A stretch of 64,000 nt of DNA from Solirubrobacterales bacterium (GCA_020438355.1 JAGQUT010000001.1:1-64000), one strand, 5' to 3'; shown: positions 1 to 8,523, counted from the stretch's first letter. Notes: generated by a model from the letters alone, not told the origin. Numbers and translations are program-made.

Positions 1-22
1 CCGACATCGCAAAGGAGCAGGA

Positions 23-496
23 GTGACAGTTACCGGAGATTCCGTTCGCATCGTCAAGCTGATCGGTGCCCCGGTCGACCGGGTCTACCAGGCATTCGTC
101 GATCCGGATGAACTCGTTCGCTGGATGCATCCCGACCCGTTCAGGGGCGTTTCAGCAACGAACGATCCCCGGGTCGGCGGCAGGGGCGAGCTGAGCCACC
201 GCGACGTTGACGGGGAGGACGTAGTGGGCGGATTCATCTGGGAGTACCTGGAGGTCGAACAGAACCGGAAGCTGGTGATGGACTGGCAGTTCGGCCCGGA
301 GTGGGATCCGGATCAGACCCATTCACGCATGACCATCGAACTTCTAGAGACCGAAGAGGGATCGACCGAGGTCACGCTTTTTCACGAAAGGCTGGGAGAG
401 GCGCCTCCCGGAGGCCACATGGGGGTCAACACGGGCTGGACCCAGGCGCTCGAAAGCCTCGAGCGACATTTCGAGAATGAAGGAGAGGAACGATGA
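23..496 (+). CDS. SRPBCC (AHSA1-type) domain protein
   Basis: A 157-residue protein of the START/SRPBCC fold, seen in the N-terminal pattern of a short strand followed by APVDRVYQAFVDPDELVRWMHP and in the closing GWTQALESLERHF helix typical of AHSA1-like proteins. These proteins form a deep hydrophobic pocket; the ligand cannot be told from sequence. The GTG start is set by an AAAGGAGCAGGA ribosome site just upstream. The stop overlaps the next start (ATGA), so it is translationally coupled to a DUF899 gene, a pairing often seen for cytosolic small-molecule or toxicant-response proteins. The specific role is unknown. Confidence 0.85.
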   Translation: MTVTGDSVRIVKLIGAPVDRVYQAFVDPDELVRWMHPDPFRGVSATNDPRVGGRGELSHRDVDGEDVVGGFIWEYLEVEQNRKLVMDWQFGPEWDPDQTHSRMTIELLETEEGSTEVTLFHERLGEAPPGGHMGVNTGWTQALESLERHFENEGEER

Positions 497-1197
497 ACAG
501 ACCAGAGACTGTTTCCGCTGAAGAGTGGAAGGCTGCCCGGGAGGCGCTGCTCGTCAAGGAGAAGGAATTGACCAGGGCCCGGGACGCTCTGGCGGCAGAG
601 CGCCGGCGGATGCCGTGGCTCGAGGTCGAGAAGGATTATGAGTTCGAGGGACCGGAAGGGAAGATGAGCCTCCTCGATCTGTTCGACGGCCGGCGACAGC
701 TGATCGTCTACCGCTTCTTCTACGACCCGGACGTAAATGGCTGGCCGGAGAAGGGGTGCCCCGGTTGCTCGATGGTCGCCGACCACGCCGGCTACCCCGT
801 CCACCTGAACGCCAAGGACACTTCTCTGGCCTATGTATCCCGGGCCCCGCAGGAGAACATCGCCCGGCTCAAGGCCAAGATGGGCTGGGAGCGCATTCCC
901 TGGTACACGCTGACCGATGATTTCGACGTAGACCACGATGTCGGCGAGTGGCATGGAACAAACGCCTTCTACCGTGATGACGACGGCAGGATCTTCCGCA
1001 CCTACTTCGTCGATGCTCGCGGCGACGAGCAGATGGGTGGCCTCTGGAACTATCTTGACATCACCGCCCTTGGCAGGCAGGAAACCTGGGAGGACTCACC
1101 GGAGGGTTACCCCCAGAACGAGCCCTACCGCTGGATGAACCGCCACGACGAGTACTCCCCTGAAGATCTCGCCGGTTCATTCGGGAAGTCCGCATGA
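493..1197 (+). CDS. DUF899 family thioredoxin-fold protein
   Basis: A 234-residue protein with the DUF899 pattern: an N-terminal helix rich in Lys/Arg/Glu, then PWLEVEKDYEFEGPEGK, a RRQLIVYRFFYDP strand, the GCPGCSM cysteine pair near residue 92, and the late YLDITALGRQE segment. The fold is thioredoxin-like and the CPGC pair sits where a redox CxxC would be. Enzyme activity of the family is not established, so a redox role is inference. It is coupled to the SRPBCC gene by a 4-bp overlap and is followed by a 35-residue ORF whose ATG overlaps its TGA by one base. Confidence 0.85.
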   Translation: MNRPETVSAEEWKAAREALLVKEKELTRARDALAAERRRMPWLEVEKDYEFEGPEGKMSLLDLFDGRRQLIVYRFFYDPDVNGWPEKGCPGCSMVADHAGYPVHLNAKDTSLAYVSRAPQENIARLKAKMGWERIPWYTLTDDFDVDHDVGEWHGTNAFYRDDDGRIFRTYFVDARGDEQMGGLWNYLDITALGRQETWEDSPEGYPQNEPYRWMNRHDEYSPEDLAGSFGKSA

Positions 1198-1304
1198 TGC
1201 TCGCCCACATAGGCGCCCTGCCAGTCGAAGAACTCCTTGCCCTCGCCCCGGCCTTCGCCGGGGCAGGGCTGGTGCTCAGGGCAAAGCTGGCCAGCCGGGG
1301 GTAG
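1197..1304 (+). CDS. 35-residue putative small protein
   Basis: Small ORF starting with an ATG that shares its A with the TGA of the DUF899 gene and ending TAG 8 nt before the GTG of the phosphoesterase. The product is a hydrophobic, Ala/Leu-rich helix with a short basic end (MLAHIGALPVEELLALAPAF, then a stretch ending KLASRG), which looks like a single membrane-associated helix. The tight start/stop coupling on both sides argues that it is translated; no function is known. It could also merely be a translational coupling spacer. Confidence 0.5.
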   Translation: MLAHIGALPVEELLALAPAFAGAGLVLRAKLASRG

Positions 1305-1312
1305 AACGGCCG

Positions 1313-1810
1313 GTGGCCACCTCTATCGCCATCGTCTCCGATACCCACATGCCGAAGGGGCGGAGGGAGTTGCCGGAGGGCTGTGTACGAATCTGCCGTG
1401 ATTCCGACCTGATCATCCATGCCGGTGACTTCAGCGAAAAGTCTGTTCTGGAGCAGTTCAGGAGCTTGGGCCCGCCAGTGATCGCGGTCCATGGCAATGT
1501 CGATTCGAAGGACCTGCGTCGCTGGCTTCCGGAGACGACGACGGTCGAAGTGGAGTCTGTCCGGGTCGGGGTTATTCACGACGCCGGCCCACGCAAGGGC
1601 AGGCTCGCCCGCATGAAAGAGAGGTTCCCCGGTCATGACGCAGTCATCTTTGGCCACTCGCACCTCCCCCTTCACGAAGAGGAGGACGGCTTCCAGATCT
1701 TCAATCCCGGAAGCCCCACCGAGCGCCGGCGCTCGCCCTTCAAGTCGATGGGTGTGGCGACCGTGAACGGGTCCGGGATCACCTTCGAACTGGTCGATCT
1801 CGGAACCTGA
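1313..1810 (+). CDS. YfcE/MJ0936-type metallophosphoesterase
   Basis: A 165-residue calcineurin-like phosphoesterase of the small YfcE/MJ0936 type. All metal-binding blocks are present in order: SDTH near residue 9, HAGDF, HGNVD, the invariant-histidine stretch VGVIHDAG, GHSH, and the terminal NPGSPTERR. Family members hydrolyse phosphodiesters with two divalent metals, usually in the cytosol; the physiological substrate is not predictable. The GTG start lies 8 nt after the small upstream ORF, so it probably closes the operon that begins at the SRPBCC gene. Confidence 0.9.
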   Translation: MATSIAIVSDTHMPKGRRELPEGCVRICRDSDLIIHAGDFSEKSVLEQFRSLGPPVIAVHGNVDSKDLRRWLPETTTVEVESVRVGVIHDAGPRKGRLARMKERFPGHDAVIFGHSHLPLHEEEDGFQIFNPGSPTERRRSPFKSMGVATVNGSGITFELVDLGT

Positions 1811-1826
1811 CCCACGCCACCGGGCC

Positions 1827-1832
1827 TAGACT
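1827..1832 (+). promoter_or_regulatory. -10 hexamer of a leaderless promoter
   Basis: TAGACT ends 7 nt before the ATG at 1840. Transcription would start at or next to the A of the start codon, and no ribosome-binding site is visible between them. Confidence 0.5.
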
Positions 1833-1839
1833 GCCCGGT

Positions 1840-2895
1840 ATGTCGGCGGCAGCAGAGGGGAGTGCCGGGTTCGCAGCCCGGCACAAGGTGGCGCTCGGAT
1901 TCGCTGGTGGAATCATCGCGATCCTGTTTGGTGCTGCTGCCGGCTATGCGCTCGGATATGAGGAGCAGGCGGTTGCATCGGGGCTGATCAGCCTCTTCGT
2001 GGTCGGCACCGCGCTCGCGGTCCCCGCGCCGGTCTCCTACAAGGCCGCGATCGGGATCGGGCTGGTTGCCACATTCGGCCTGCTGATCGCCGAGTTGACG
2101 ACGGGCAGTCCGATCGCGTCAGGCATAGCCATGGGTGTCGTGTCCCTTCTCATGTCGCTCGCAAGGGCGGGTGGAAAAAGGGCCTTCGTGATCGGCTTGG
2201 TTCTGGGCACCGGCTACTTCCTGCCCGCCACCCTGGGACTGGTCGACGGAATCAACGGCGAGGACGTAGGGGAGATCGGCCTTGCCGGAATTGTCGCCGG
2301 GTTGGTGCTGGCGCTCGGCGTTTCGACTCTCCACCGACAAGTCGGATCGGGGAATGCCACCAGCAAGAAAGCCGAGGCCCCGGCGAAGTCCGAGCCTGCC
2401 CTCCCGAAAATGTGGGCTGAGCTCCGTCGGCTGGGGCCAGATGCCCGCACGGGCATCAGGCGGGGACTGCTGCTCGGGATCGTCATGGCCTTCTACCAGG
2501 TGGACGGCAACGTGAATCTCTTCTGGATCCTGCTGACGATCAACCTGATCCTTCAACCCGACCCGTCCGCGTCCGTGAACCGGGCGCTTTCCCGTTCGAT
2601 CGGTGCCGTGATCGGTGCGCTGCTGGTCGGAATCTTGTCCCAGTTCATTCCCGGCACAACGATGATCATCCTCGGCGTTCTGGCCGTCGTCTTCGGGCTT
2701 TCCTGGTACCGGAAGGACTACACCGTCTACGCGGCCTGTGTGACCTTCCTCGCCGTCTCGATCTATGGCGCGGACACCGGCTCGTTCTGGGAGTGGGCCG
2801 GGCTGCGGGCGATTGACACGCTGATCGGCGCGGCGATCGCGATCGCTTCGATCTACCTGATCTTTCCGGAGCAGAAACGAGCGAAAAGCAGCTGA
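1840..2895 (+). CDS. FUSC-like (aromatic acid exporter-type) membrane protein
   Basis: A 351-residue integral membrane protein. Two hydrophobic blocks (about residues 18-165 and 205-345), each with several helices, are separated by a charged Ala/Lys/Glu linker near 168-195. The second block has the layout of the FUSC_2 domain, with a strand of helices ending in a W-Y-R-K-D-Y loop (SWYRKDYTVYAACVTFLAV) and the ID-T-xIGAxIA helix. FUSC proteins are associated with export of aromatic acids and related compounds; substrate here is unknown. The preceding gene is on the same strand, but an own leaderless promoter is likely. It ends 14 nt from the convergent TetR gene. Confidence 0.75.
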   Translation: MSAAAEGSAGFAARHKVALGFAGGIIAILFGAAAGYALGYEEQAVASGLISLFVVGTALAVPAPVSYKAAIGIGLVATFGLLIAELTTGSPIASGIAMGVVSLLMSLARAGGKRAFVIGLVLGTGYFLPATLGLVDGINGEDVGEIGLAGIVAGLVLALGVSTLHRQVGSGNATSKKAEAPAKSEPALPKMWAELRRLGPDARTGIRRGLLLGIVMAFYQVDGNVNLFWILLTINLILQPDPSASVNRALSRSIGAVIGALLVGILSQFIPGTTMIILGVLAVVFGLSWYRKDYTVYAACVTFLAVSIYGADTGSFWEWAGLRAIDTLIGAAIAIASIYLIFPEQKRAKSS

Positions 2896-2909
2896 GCTCA
2901 GGCGGGTTT

Positions 2910-3518
2910 CTACGTCCTCAGACCGTCGATCAGCGCTTTCATCGTCTCGGTCGCCTCTTCCTTGGCGGCGGCCTTGTCCTCGGCCTGTCCAACCATGAGC
3001 ATTGACTGGCTCAAAGCTGCCATAAGAAGGTTGGCAAGGGTGTCAGTTGGAAGGGGCCGCATCGACCCGGACTGACTTCCCGCCAAGAGCAGCCCCTTCA
3101 CGAGACCGAGACTGTGCTCGTCGGCAATCTCGCGCCAGCGCTTCCATCCCAGCACGGAGGGCGCGTCGATAAGGACGATCTGCTGGAGCTCCGGGTCCAG
3201 GCTGGCATCGAGGGTCACCCCGATCGCCTGATCCATAACGTCAAGTGGATCGATATCGCCCTCTCCAAGTGTGGGGAGGATCTCGTCGGTAAGCATCTGG
3301 CTGAAGTCCGCTTCGACCTGGGCGTAGACCGCCTCCATCAGGTCCTTCTTGCCGCCGGGGAAGTGATGGTAGAGGGCACCTTTCGTCACACCGGATGCCT
3401 CGACCACCTCGTTCAGCGAGACGTTGGCGTAACCCCGCGAGCCGAACAGCCGGTGGGCCGAATCGATCAGGTCCCTTCTCGTGGCCTCGGCCCTGTCGCC
3501 GCGGGTTTCTTCTTCCAT
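2910..3518 (-). CDS. TetR/AcrR family transcriptional regulator
   Basis: A 202-residue TetR protein. The N-terminal helix-turn-helix is clear: DLIDSAHRLFGSRGYANVSL, then VVEASGVTKGALYHHFPGGKKDLMEAVY. The C-terminal ligand domain (about 70-200) is all-helical. It is divergent from the alpha/beta hydrolase gene, and a 15-bp palindrome overlaps its own start codon while a second copy lies before the hydrolase, so autoregulation and control of the hydrolase-thioesterase pair are strongly suggested. The inducer is not predictable; an acyl compound is plausible from the neighbours. Confidence 0.95.
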   Translation of the reverse strand: MEEETRGDRAEATRRDLIDSAHRLFGSRGYANVSLNEVVEASGVTKGALYHHFPGGKKDLMEAVYAQVEADFSQMLTDEILPTLGEGDIDPLDVMDQAIGVTLDASLDPELQQIVLIDAPSVLGWKRWREIADEHSLGLVKGLLLAGSQSGSMRPLPTDTLANLLMAALSQSMLMVGQAEDKAAAKEEATETMKALIDGLRT

Positions 3519-3530
3519 ACCGACGGTATG
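3516..3530. promoter_or_regulatory. TetR operator copy 1
   Basis: CATACCGACGGTATG, a 7-1-7 inverted repeat. It spans from the likely -10 (TAGCAT on the minus strand) into the ATG of the tetR gene, so bound repressor would block the gene's own transcription start. Confidence 0.8.
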
Positions 3531-3547
3531 CTATCTTCGCCGCCAAA

Positions 3548-3562
3548 CATACCGACGGTATG
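3548..3562. promoter_or_regulatory. TetR operator copy 2
   Basis: A second, identical CATACCGACGGTATG whose flanking bases extend the palindrome to 17 bp (A before, T after). Its start is 32 bp from that of copy 1, about three helical turns, which places both sites on one DNA face. It overlaps a possible -10 (TATGTA) of the hydrolase gene. Confidence 0.8.
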
Positions 3563-3585
3563 TACGGAACCGAACGGAGTAATTC

Positions 3586-4446
3586 ATGAGCCTCAAGACG
3601 ATCGAGTTGCCACAGGGAGAGATCACCTACAGGGATGAGGGCGAAGGTCCGGTGCTCTTCTTTTCCCACGGTTTCCTCGTCGACTCGGAGCTCTGGGAGC
3701 CTCTGGCCCAGCGTCTTGTCGCCCGCGGTTACCGCTGCGTGCGGCCCAATTCTCCGCTCGGCAGTCACCACACCCCGATGAAACCCGACGCCGACCTCTC
3801 GCCACCCGGGGTTGCGGACCTTCTCGCAGGTCTCATCGAGAAGCTTGATCTCAATCAGGTCTCGGTTGTTGGGAACGATTCGGGCGGGGCGATCGCCCAG
3901 ATGCTCGTTGCCCGGCACCCGGATCGGATCGCCTCGCTGATCCTGACCAACGCCGATGCCCTCGAAGTCTTTCCGCCGAAGGTATTCGGATGGCTTCCCC
4001 TGCTCGGGCATGTTCCTGGCGGAGTGAAGACTCTCGCGCTTTCCCTTCAGCTCCGGCTTAATCGCATTGCGACCTACCGAATGCTCAGCGTCGATCCAAT
4101 CCCTGACGAGCAGCTCAAGCAGTGGGTTGGACCGATCCGTCGCCAGGCCGGAATCCGGGAGGACGTCCGGAAGCTCCTGGTAGGGCTTCAGAAGAACCAG
4201 ACCTTCGACGCGGCCGAGACCCTGAGCGGCATGGACTTGCCCATGCTGATGGTCTGGGGTGACCGGGACCGCTTCTTTACGATCGAACTTGCGCGTCGGC
4301 TGTCGGGAATGATGAAGAACGCGACCGTGGTCCCGATCGAAGGCGGACGGACCTTCGTCATGCTCGACCAGCCAGACCTGGTTGCAAGCCATATGGACGA
4401 GTTCCTCAAGAAACAGGTAGCCGGAGCACAACAGGCAGCAGCCTGA
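3586..4446 (+). CDS. alpha/beta hydrolase, Asp-nucleophile type
   Basis: A 286-residue alpha/beta hydrolase. The oxyanion motif HGF is at 28-30 and the nucleophile elbow is VGNDSGG (Asp98), as in haloalkane dehalogenases and epoxide hydrolases rather than serine esterases. The acid region MVWGDRDRFF is present. Where the catalytic histidine normally follows (GxH before the last helix), the sequence reads EGGRTFVMLDQPD, so the histidine seems to be Arg. A GGAG site lies 7 nt before the ATG. It is under the TetR operators and followed after 21 nt by a thioesterase. Substrate is unknown; a halide- or epoxide-type reaction is doubtful without the histidine. Confidence 0.85.
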   Translation: MSLKTIELPQGEITYRDEGEGPVLFFSHGFLVDSELWEPLAQRLVARGYRCVRPNSPLGSHHTPMKPDADLSPPGVADLLAGLIEKLDLNQVSVVGNDSGGAIAQMLVARHPDRIASLILTNADALEVFPPKVFGWLPLLGHVPGGVKTLALSLQLRLNRIATYRMLSVDPIPDEQLKQWVGPIRRQAGIREDVRKLLVGLQKNQTFDAAETLSGMDLPMLMVWGDRDRFFTIELARRLSGMMKNATVVPIEGGRTFVMLDQPDLVASHMDEFLKKQVAGAQQAAA

Positions 4447-4467
4447 GCGAGTACCCTGCTGGCGCCG

Positions 4468-4875
4468 ATGCCAGTCGAAACAGTCCACAGAATGCGGGTC
4501 CGCTACAACGAGTGTGACCGGGTGGGAATCGTCTTCAACTCGAACTACCTCGTCTACACCGACGTATCGGCGACCGAATTCTGGCGTGAACACCTCGGTG
4601 GCTACTCGGCCTTCAACGAGATCGGACTCGACATGGTCCTCGCCGAGGCGAACATCAAGTTCAGGCAGCCGCTCATGTTCGACGACGAATTCGAAGTCAG
4701 GGTCGGGGTTGGGACGGTCACTTCCCGTTCACTCACAATGGAGTTCGGATTCATCAGGGGCGACGACCCGATCGCAGAAATCGAGATCTCCTACGTCTGC
4801 GTCGACTCGACCGAACACACCCCCCAGCCGATCCCGGAGCAGGTCCGCTCCGTGCTCGAGGGCGATTCCGCCTGA
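4468..4875 (+). CDS. YbgC/4HBT-type acyl-CoA thioesterase
   Basis: A 135-residue single hot-dog domain of the 4-hydroxybenzoyl-CoA thioesterase type. The signature VRYNECDRVGIVFNSNYLVY (residues about 11-30) carries the Asp/Asn-rich catalytic loop and the start of the long central helix (SATEFWREHLGG). Members hydrolyse acyl-CoA thioesters in the cytosol; chain length or aromatic preference cannot be told. It follows the hydrolase gene closely on the same strand and may be co-regulated by the TetR protein, although a TACCCT hexamer 10 nt before the ATG could also give it its own near-leaderless transcript. Confidence 0.9.
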   Translation: MPVETVHRMRVRYNECDRVGIVFNSNYLVYTDVSATEFWREHLGGYSAFNEIGLDMVLAEANIKFRQPLMFDDEFEVRVGVGTVTSRSLTMEFGFIRGDDPIAEIEISYVCVDSTEHTPQPIPEQVRSVLEGDSA

Positions 4876-4886
4876 ACCCGGGCTGA

Positions 4887-7800
4887 TCAGACGGCGGCGG
4901 TTTCGCCCTCGGCTTCGGTCGGGCCTTCGTCCGGATCGACTTCGGGAGGGTTCGCAGAGCGGTCGGACTCGGCGATCACCTCGTCGGGAGCTTCACCCTT
5001 CGGAATGAATCCCGACTTCATTCCGAAGTAGACAGCCTGGGGGTGGTGGCTGATGATTGCCACCGTGGACTGTTCGGGCATCACGGCGAAGCCATCCGAC
5101 AGATACATGCCGATCTGGTCGAGGTCAAGAAGTTCCCAGACCTTGGTGTGCTCGGACTGGTCGGGGCAGGCAGGGTAGCCCCACGAGTACCGACGACCCT
5201 GGGTCGAGGGAATGTCGAGGTCCTGACGCACCTTGTAATGGAGCCACTCGGCAAGACCTTCGGCCGACTGGACCCCCAAACCGTGGGTGTAGAGCTGCTC
5301 GGCGAACTCCCCGTCCTGCTCGAGCTGCTCCATCAGGTCTGTGACCTCGGGGCCGACCGTTACGCCCTGGAGCGCGACGACGTCCCGGACGCCGTCGTCC
5401 CCAAGCGGCCGGAAGAAGTCGGTCAGGCAGATCCTGTCGTGCTGCGGCTGGCGGGGAAAAACGAGCCGGTTGATTTCCCGGTCCTGATCCTCCGGATCGA
5501 AGATAACCAGTTCGTTGCCGTCCGCGTTGCAGGGGAAGTAACCGAGCCGGGCCTTGGGATGAAGGTAGTCCTGCTCCTTCCACATCCGCTCCAGCCTCGG
5601 GCGGAACTCGTCGTTCACGAGCCTGTCCCAGTCGTCACCCTTCACTCCCTTGCCACCCCAGTGGAGCTTGAACAGCACGTGAAGGTCGAGGTGATCGAAG
5701 ACCTCGTCAAAGTCGACTGGTACTTCCCGAACACCCCACCACGGAGGAGTCGGGATCGGCGCATCCGGACTGGCGGAAGAGCGGACCGAGTCGTCATCGA
5801 GAGGCGGAAGATCCTCGACGATCTGGGGCTTGTTCCGGTAATCCTCGGCCTCCTGGCGAAGCCGCTGGATCAGCGCTTCACGGGCGGCATCGTCGACCAG
5901 GGCATCCATGGTGTCGAGGCCCTGGAAGGCGTCCTTGCAGTAGATGACTCCGGGCTCGTACACCTCATCAGACTCGCGGCCGTTCGGATAAAGCGCGCGG
6001 CGACCGAAGTCGCGGTTGATCGCGGCGCCACCGATCAGCACCGGGTAGTCGAGCCCGCGTGAATGAAGTTCCTGGATCGCGATCGGCATCTGCTTCGAAG
6101 TCGACACGAGCAGCGCGGAAAGGCCGATCGCGTCGGCGTCGTTCTCTATCGCGGCGTCGATGATCGTGTCGACCGGGACCTGTTTACCGAGGTCGATGAC
6201 CGTGTAGCCGTTGTTGGTCAGGATCGTGTTGACCAGCGACTTGCCGATGTCGTGGACGTCACCGAAAACAGTCGCGATCACGACCTTGCCCTTGGTGTGA
6301 CCCTCGATCCGGTCGAGATAGTTCTCCAGACGGGCGACGGCCTTCTTCATCACTTCGGCCGACTGGAGCACGAAGGGCAGGATCAGCTCGCCGGCACCGA
6401 ACTTGTCGCCGACCTCCTTCATGGCGGGAAGCAGCACGTCGTTCAGGGTGGGGACCGCGCCGATCTTTTCGACAGACTTGTCGATCCAGTCCTCGACGCC
6501 CTCCTTCTTGCGGCGCAGGATCATGAAGTGGAGTGCCTCCTCCGGCTCCATTCCGGCGGTCGCATCCTCGGCTTCCTCTTCGGCTTCGTCGCCCTTCGAT
6601 TCGAAGTGGGCGATGAACCGCTCCAGTGCGTCCTCGCGCCGGTTGAAGACGAGATCGTCGGTCAGCTCCCGTTCTTCCTCGGCGATCTCGCCGTAGGGCT
6701 TGATGTGGTTCGGGTTGACCATCGCCAGGTCGAGTCCGGCCTCGACGCAGTGGTGGAGGAACACCGAGTTGAGTACGGCGCGGGCAGGCTGGCTGACGCC
6801 GAAGCTCACATTGGAAACTCCGAGCGAGGTCTTCACACCCGGGATCTCGGCCTTGATCCGGCGGATTCCCTCGATCGTCTCGACCGCGGAGGGCCGCCAC
6901 TCCTCGTCACCGGTGGTAAGAGTGAAGGTCAGGTCATCGAAAATCAGCGACTCGGGATCGAGGCCATGTTCGTCGACGACCATCTCGGTGATCCGCTTGG
7001 CGATCTCGACCTTGCGGTCCGCCGTCTTCGCCATCCCGACCTCGTCGATGGTCAGCGCGATCAGGCAGGCACCATGGGCCTTCGCAAGCGGCACCACCGT
7101 GTCCAGCTTGTCGCGGCCGGCTTCGAGGTTCACCGAATTGACGATCGCGCGGCCCGGGATCTGCTCCAGCGCGGTCTTGATCACATCCGGCTCGGTCGAG
7201 TCGATCTGGATTGGGGCGGGCTGGGTGAGTGAGATCCGCTTGACGACCTCACGCATCTGCTCGTCCTCGTCCTGGCGCTCGGTCAGGGCGACACAGACAT
7301 CCAGCACATGGGCGCCCCCTTCGACCTGATCCTCGGCAACCTGGGTGAGGGCGTCGTAGTCGTCGGCCAGCAGCAGCTCCTTGGCCCGGCGAGAGCCCTG
7401 GGAGTTGACCCTTTCGCCAACCAGGGTGGGGGTGGGTTCCTGGACGAGCTGGGTGGAAGTCATCATCGAAGAAACCTCGATCGGTCCCGGCGCGGGCCGG
7501 GGACCGGGCTTCAGGTCACGGACCCGTTCCGCGATAGCCCGGATGTGATCCGGGGTGGTGCCGCAGCAGCCACCGACCACACCGACGCCGTACTTCTCGA
7601 CGAACTCGCCGAGTGTGGCGGCGAGCGGTTCGGGTTTCTCGGGGAAGATGGTTTCGCCATCAGGGCCCTGAAGCGGCAGACCCGCGTTGGGGATGCAGTG
7701 AACCGGCACGGTCGAGTTCTCGCCCAGGTAGCGGATAGCGTCGCGCATGTCTTCAGGGCCAGTCGAGCAGTTGAGCCCGATCACGTCGACCTTCAGAGCC

Positions 7801-8453
7801 TGGAGCGTGGTCAGCACCGCCTGGATGTCGGTGCCGAGGAGCATCTTCCCGCCGTTCGGGAGCAGCGAAACCGAGACCTGGATCGGAACCTCGCGGCCGA
7901 CTTCCTCGAAGGCGGCCCGGGCGCCGAAAATGGCGGCCTTGACCTCGAGGATGTCCTGCGCGGTTTCGATGATGATCAGGTCGGCACCACCCCGAACCAG
8001 GCCACCAGCCTGTTCGGTGAAGACGGTGACCAGTTCCGGGAAGCGGATCTGGCCCAGGGTCGGGTCATCGGAGGCGGGGAGGTGGCCGGTCGGGCCGATG
8101 GACCCGGCGACGAACCGGTCCGGCCCGGCAGCCTTTCGTGCGATCTCCGCAGCCTTGACGTTGATCTCTTCGGTGTGGTCTTCGAGTCCCCACTCCTCGA
8201 GCTTGATCCTTGAAGCCTGGAATGTGTCGGTCTCGACCACTTCAGCACCCGCCTCGAGCATCGAGGTGTGAACGCCCTCGATAACGTCGGGCCGGTTCAG
8301 GACCAGGGCCTCGTGGCACTTGCCGAGCAGGCCGCCGTAGTCCTCCTGGGTCAGGTCGAACATCTCGAGGGTCGCGCCCATGCCGCCGTCGAAGACGACG
8401 ATGTGGTCGGAGATCGCCCCGAGGTAGTCCCGGGTGTGGTCGCTTTCGGCCAT
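4887..8453 (-). CDS. metH: Cobalamin-dependent methionine synthase
   Basis: An 1188-residue, full-length MetH that moves the methyl group of methyltetrahydrofolate to homocysteine through cobalamin. Domains in order: homocysteine-binding barrel (about 10-330) with zinc cysteines in GLNCSTG (near 225) and GGCCGTT (near 295); pterin-binding barrel (about 350-620); B12 cap and Rossmann domain with GDVHDIGKS, whose His near 730 is the lower cobalt ligand; and the SAM-dependent reactivation domain with RYSWGYPACPDQ near 1090. A GTG 21 nt upstream is also open, but the ATG is preferred because a TATCCT hexamer ends 6 nt before it. It stands alone and converges on the thioesterase gene. I saw no cobalamin or SAM riboswitch in the short 5' region. 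Confidence 0.97.
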   Translation of the reverse strand: MAESDHTRDYLGAISDHIVVFDGGMGATLEMFDLTQEDYGGLLGKCHEALVLNRPDVIEGVHTSMLEAGAEVVETDTFQASRIKLEEWGLEDHTEEINVKAAEIARKAAGPDRFVAGSIGPTGHLPASDDPTLGQIRFPELVTVFTEQAGGLVRGGADLIIIETAQDILEVKAAIFGARAAFEEVGREVPIQVSVSLLPNGGKMLLGTDIQAVLTTLQALKVDVIGLNCSTGPEDMRDAIRYLGENSTVPVHCIPNAGLPLQGPDGETIFPEKPEPLAATLGEFVEKYGVGVVGGCCGTTPDHIRAIAERVRDLKPGPRPAPGPIEVSSMMTSTQLVQEPTPTLVGERVNSQGSRRAKELLLADDYDALTQVAEDQVEGGAHVLDVCVALTERQDEDEQMREVVKRISLTQPAPIQIDSTEPDVIKTALEQIPGRAIVNSVNLEAGRDKLDTVVPLAKAHGACLIALTIDEVGMAKTADRKVEIAKRITEMVVDEHGLDPESLIFDDLTFTLTTGDEEWRPSAVETIEGIRRIKAEIPGVKTSLGVSNVSFGVSQPARAVLNSVFLHHCVEAGLDLAMVNPNHIKPYGEIAEEERELTDDLVFNRREDALERFIAHFESKGDEAEEEAEDATAGMEPEEALHFMILRRKKEGVEDWIDKSVEKIGAVPTLNDVLLPAMKEVGDKFGAGELILPFVLQSAEVMKKAVARLENYLDRIEGHTKGKVVIATVFGDVHDIGKSLVNTILTNNGYTVIDLGKQVPVDTIIDAAIENDADAIGLSALLVSTSKQMPIAIQELHSRGLDYPVLIGGAAINRDFGRRALYPNGRESDEVYEPGVIYCKDAFQGLDTMDALVDDAAREALIQRLRQEAEDYRNKPQIVEDLPPLDDDSVRSSASPDAPIPTPPWWGVREVPVDFDEVFDHLDLHVLFKLHWGGKGVKGDDWDRLVNDEFRPRLERMWKEQDYLHPKARLGYFPCNADGNELVIFDPEDQDREINRLVFPRQPQHDRICLTDFFRPLGDDGVRDVVALQGVTVGPEVTDLMEQLEQDGEFAEQLYTHGLGVQSAEGLAEWLHYKVRQDLDIPSTQGRRYSWGYPACPDQSEHTKVWELLDLDQIGMYLSDGFAVMPEQSTVAIISHHPQAVYFGMKSGFIPKGEAPDEVIAESDRSANPPEVDPDEGPTEAEGETAAV

Positions 8454-8459
8454 CAGACG

Positions 8460-8516
8460 AGGATACCGAGACACCTATTCCGATCCGGATTCGGGGTTTG
8501 CTCAAGGCGGTATGAA
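8460..8516. promoter_or_regulatory. Divergent leaderless promoters of metH and the DUF1697 gene
   Basis: On the minus strand TATCCT (8465-8460) ends 6 nt before the metH ATG. On the plus strand TATGAA (8511-8516) ends 7 nt before the GTG at 8524. The 45 bp between must hold both -35 regions. Confidence 0.5.
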
Positions 8517-8523
8517 TTGAGTG

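Noticed and set aside
5043-8271. Long plus-strand open frames antisense to metH
   Set aside because: They mirror the GC-rich third positions of metH, have no recognisable domain and are rich in dipeptides typical of antisense frames (His/Arg/Gly/Asp mixes).
8454-8523. Cobalamin or SAM riboswitch controlling metH
   Set aside because: There is too little room and the -10 lies 6 nt from the ATG, so the mRNA has no leader to fold.
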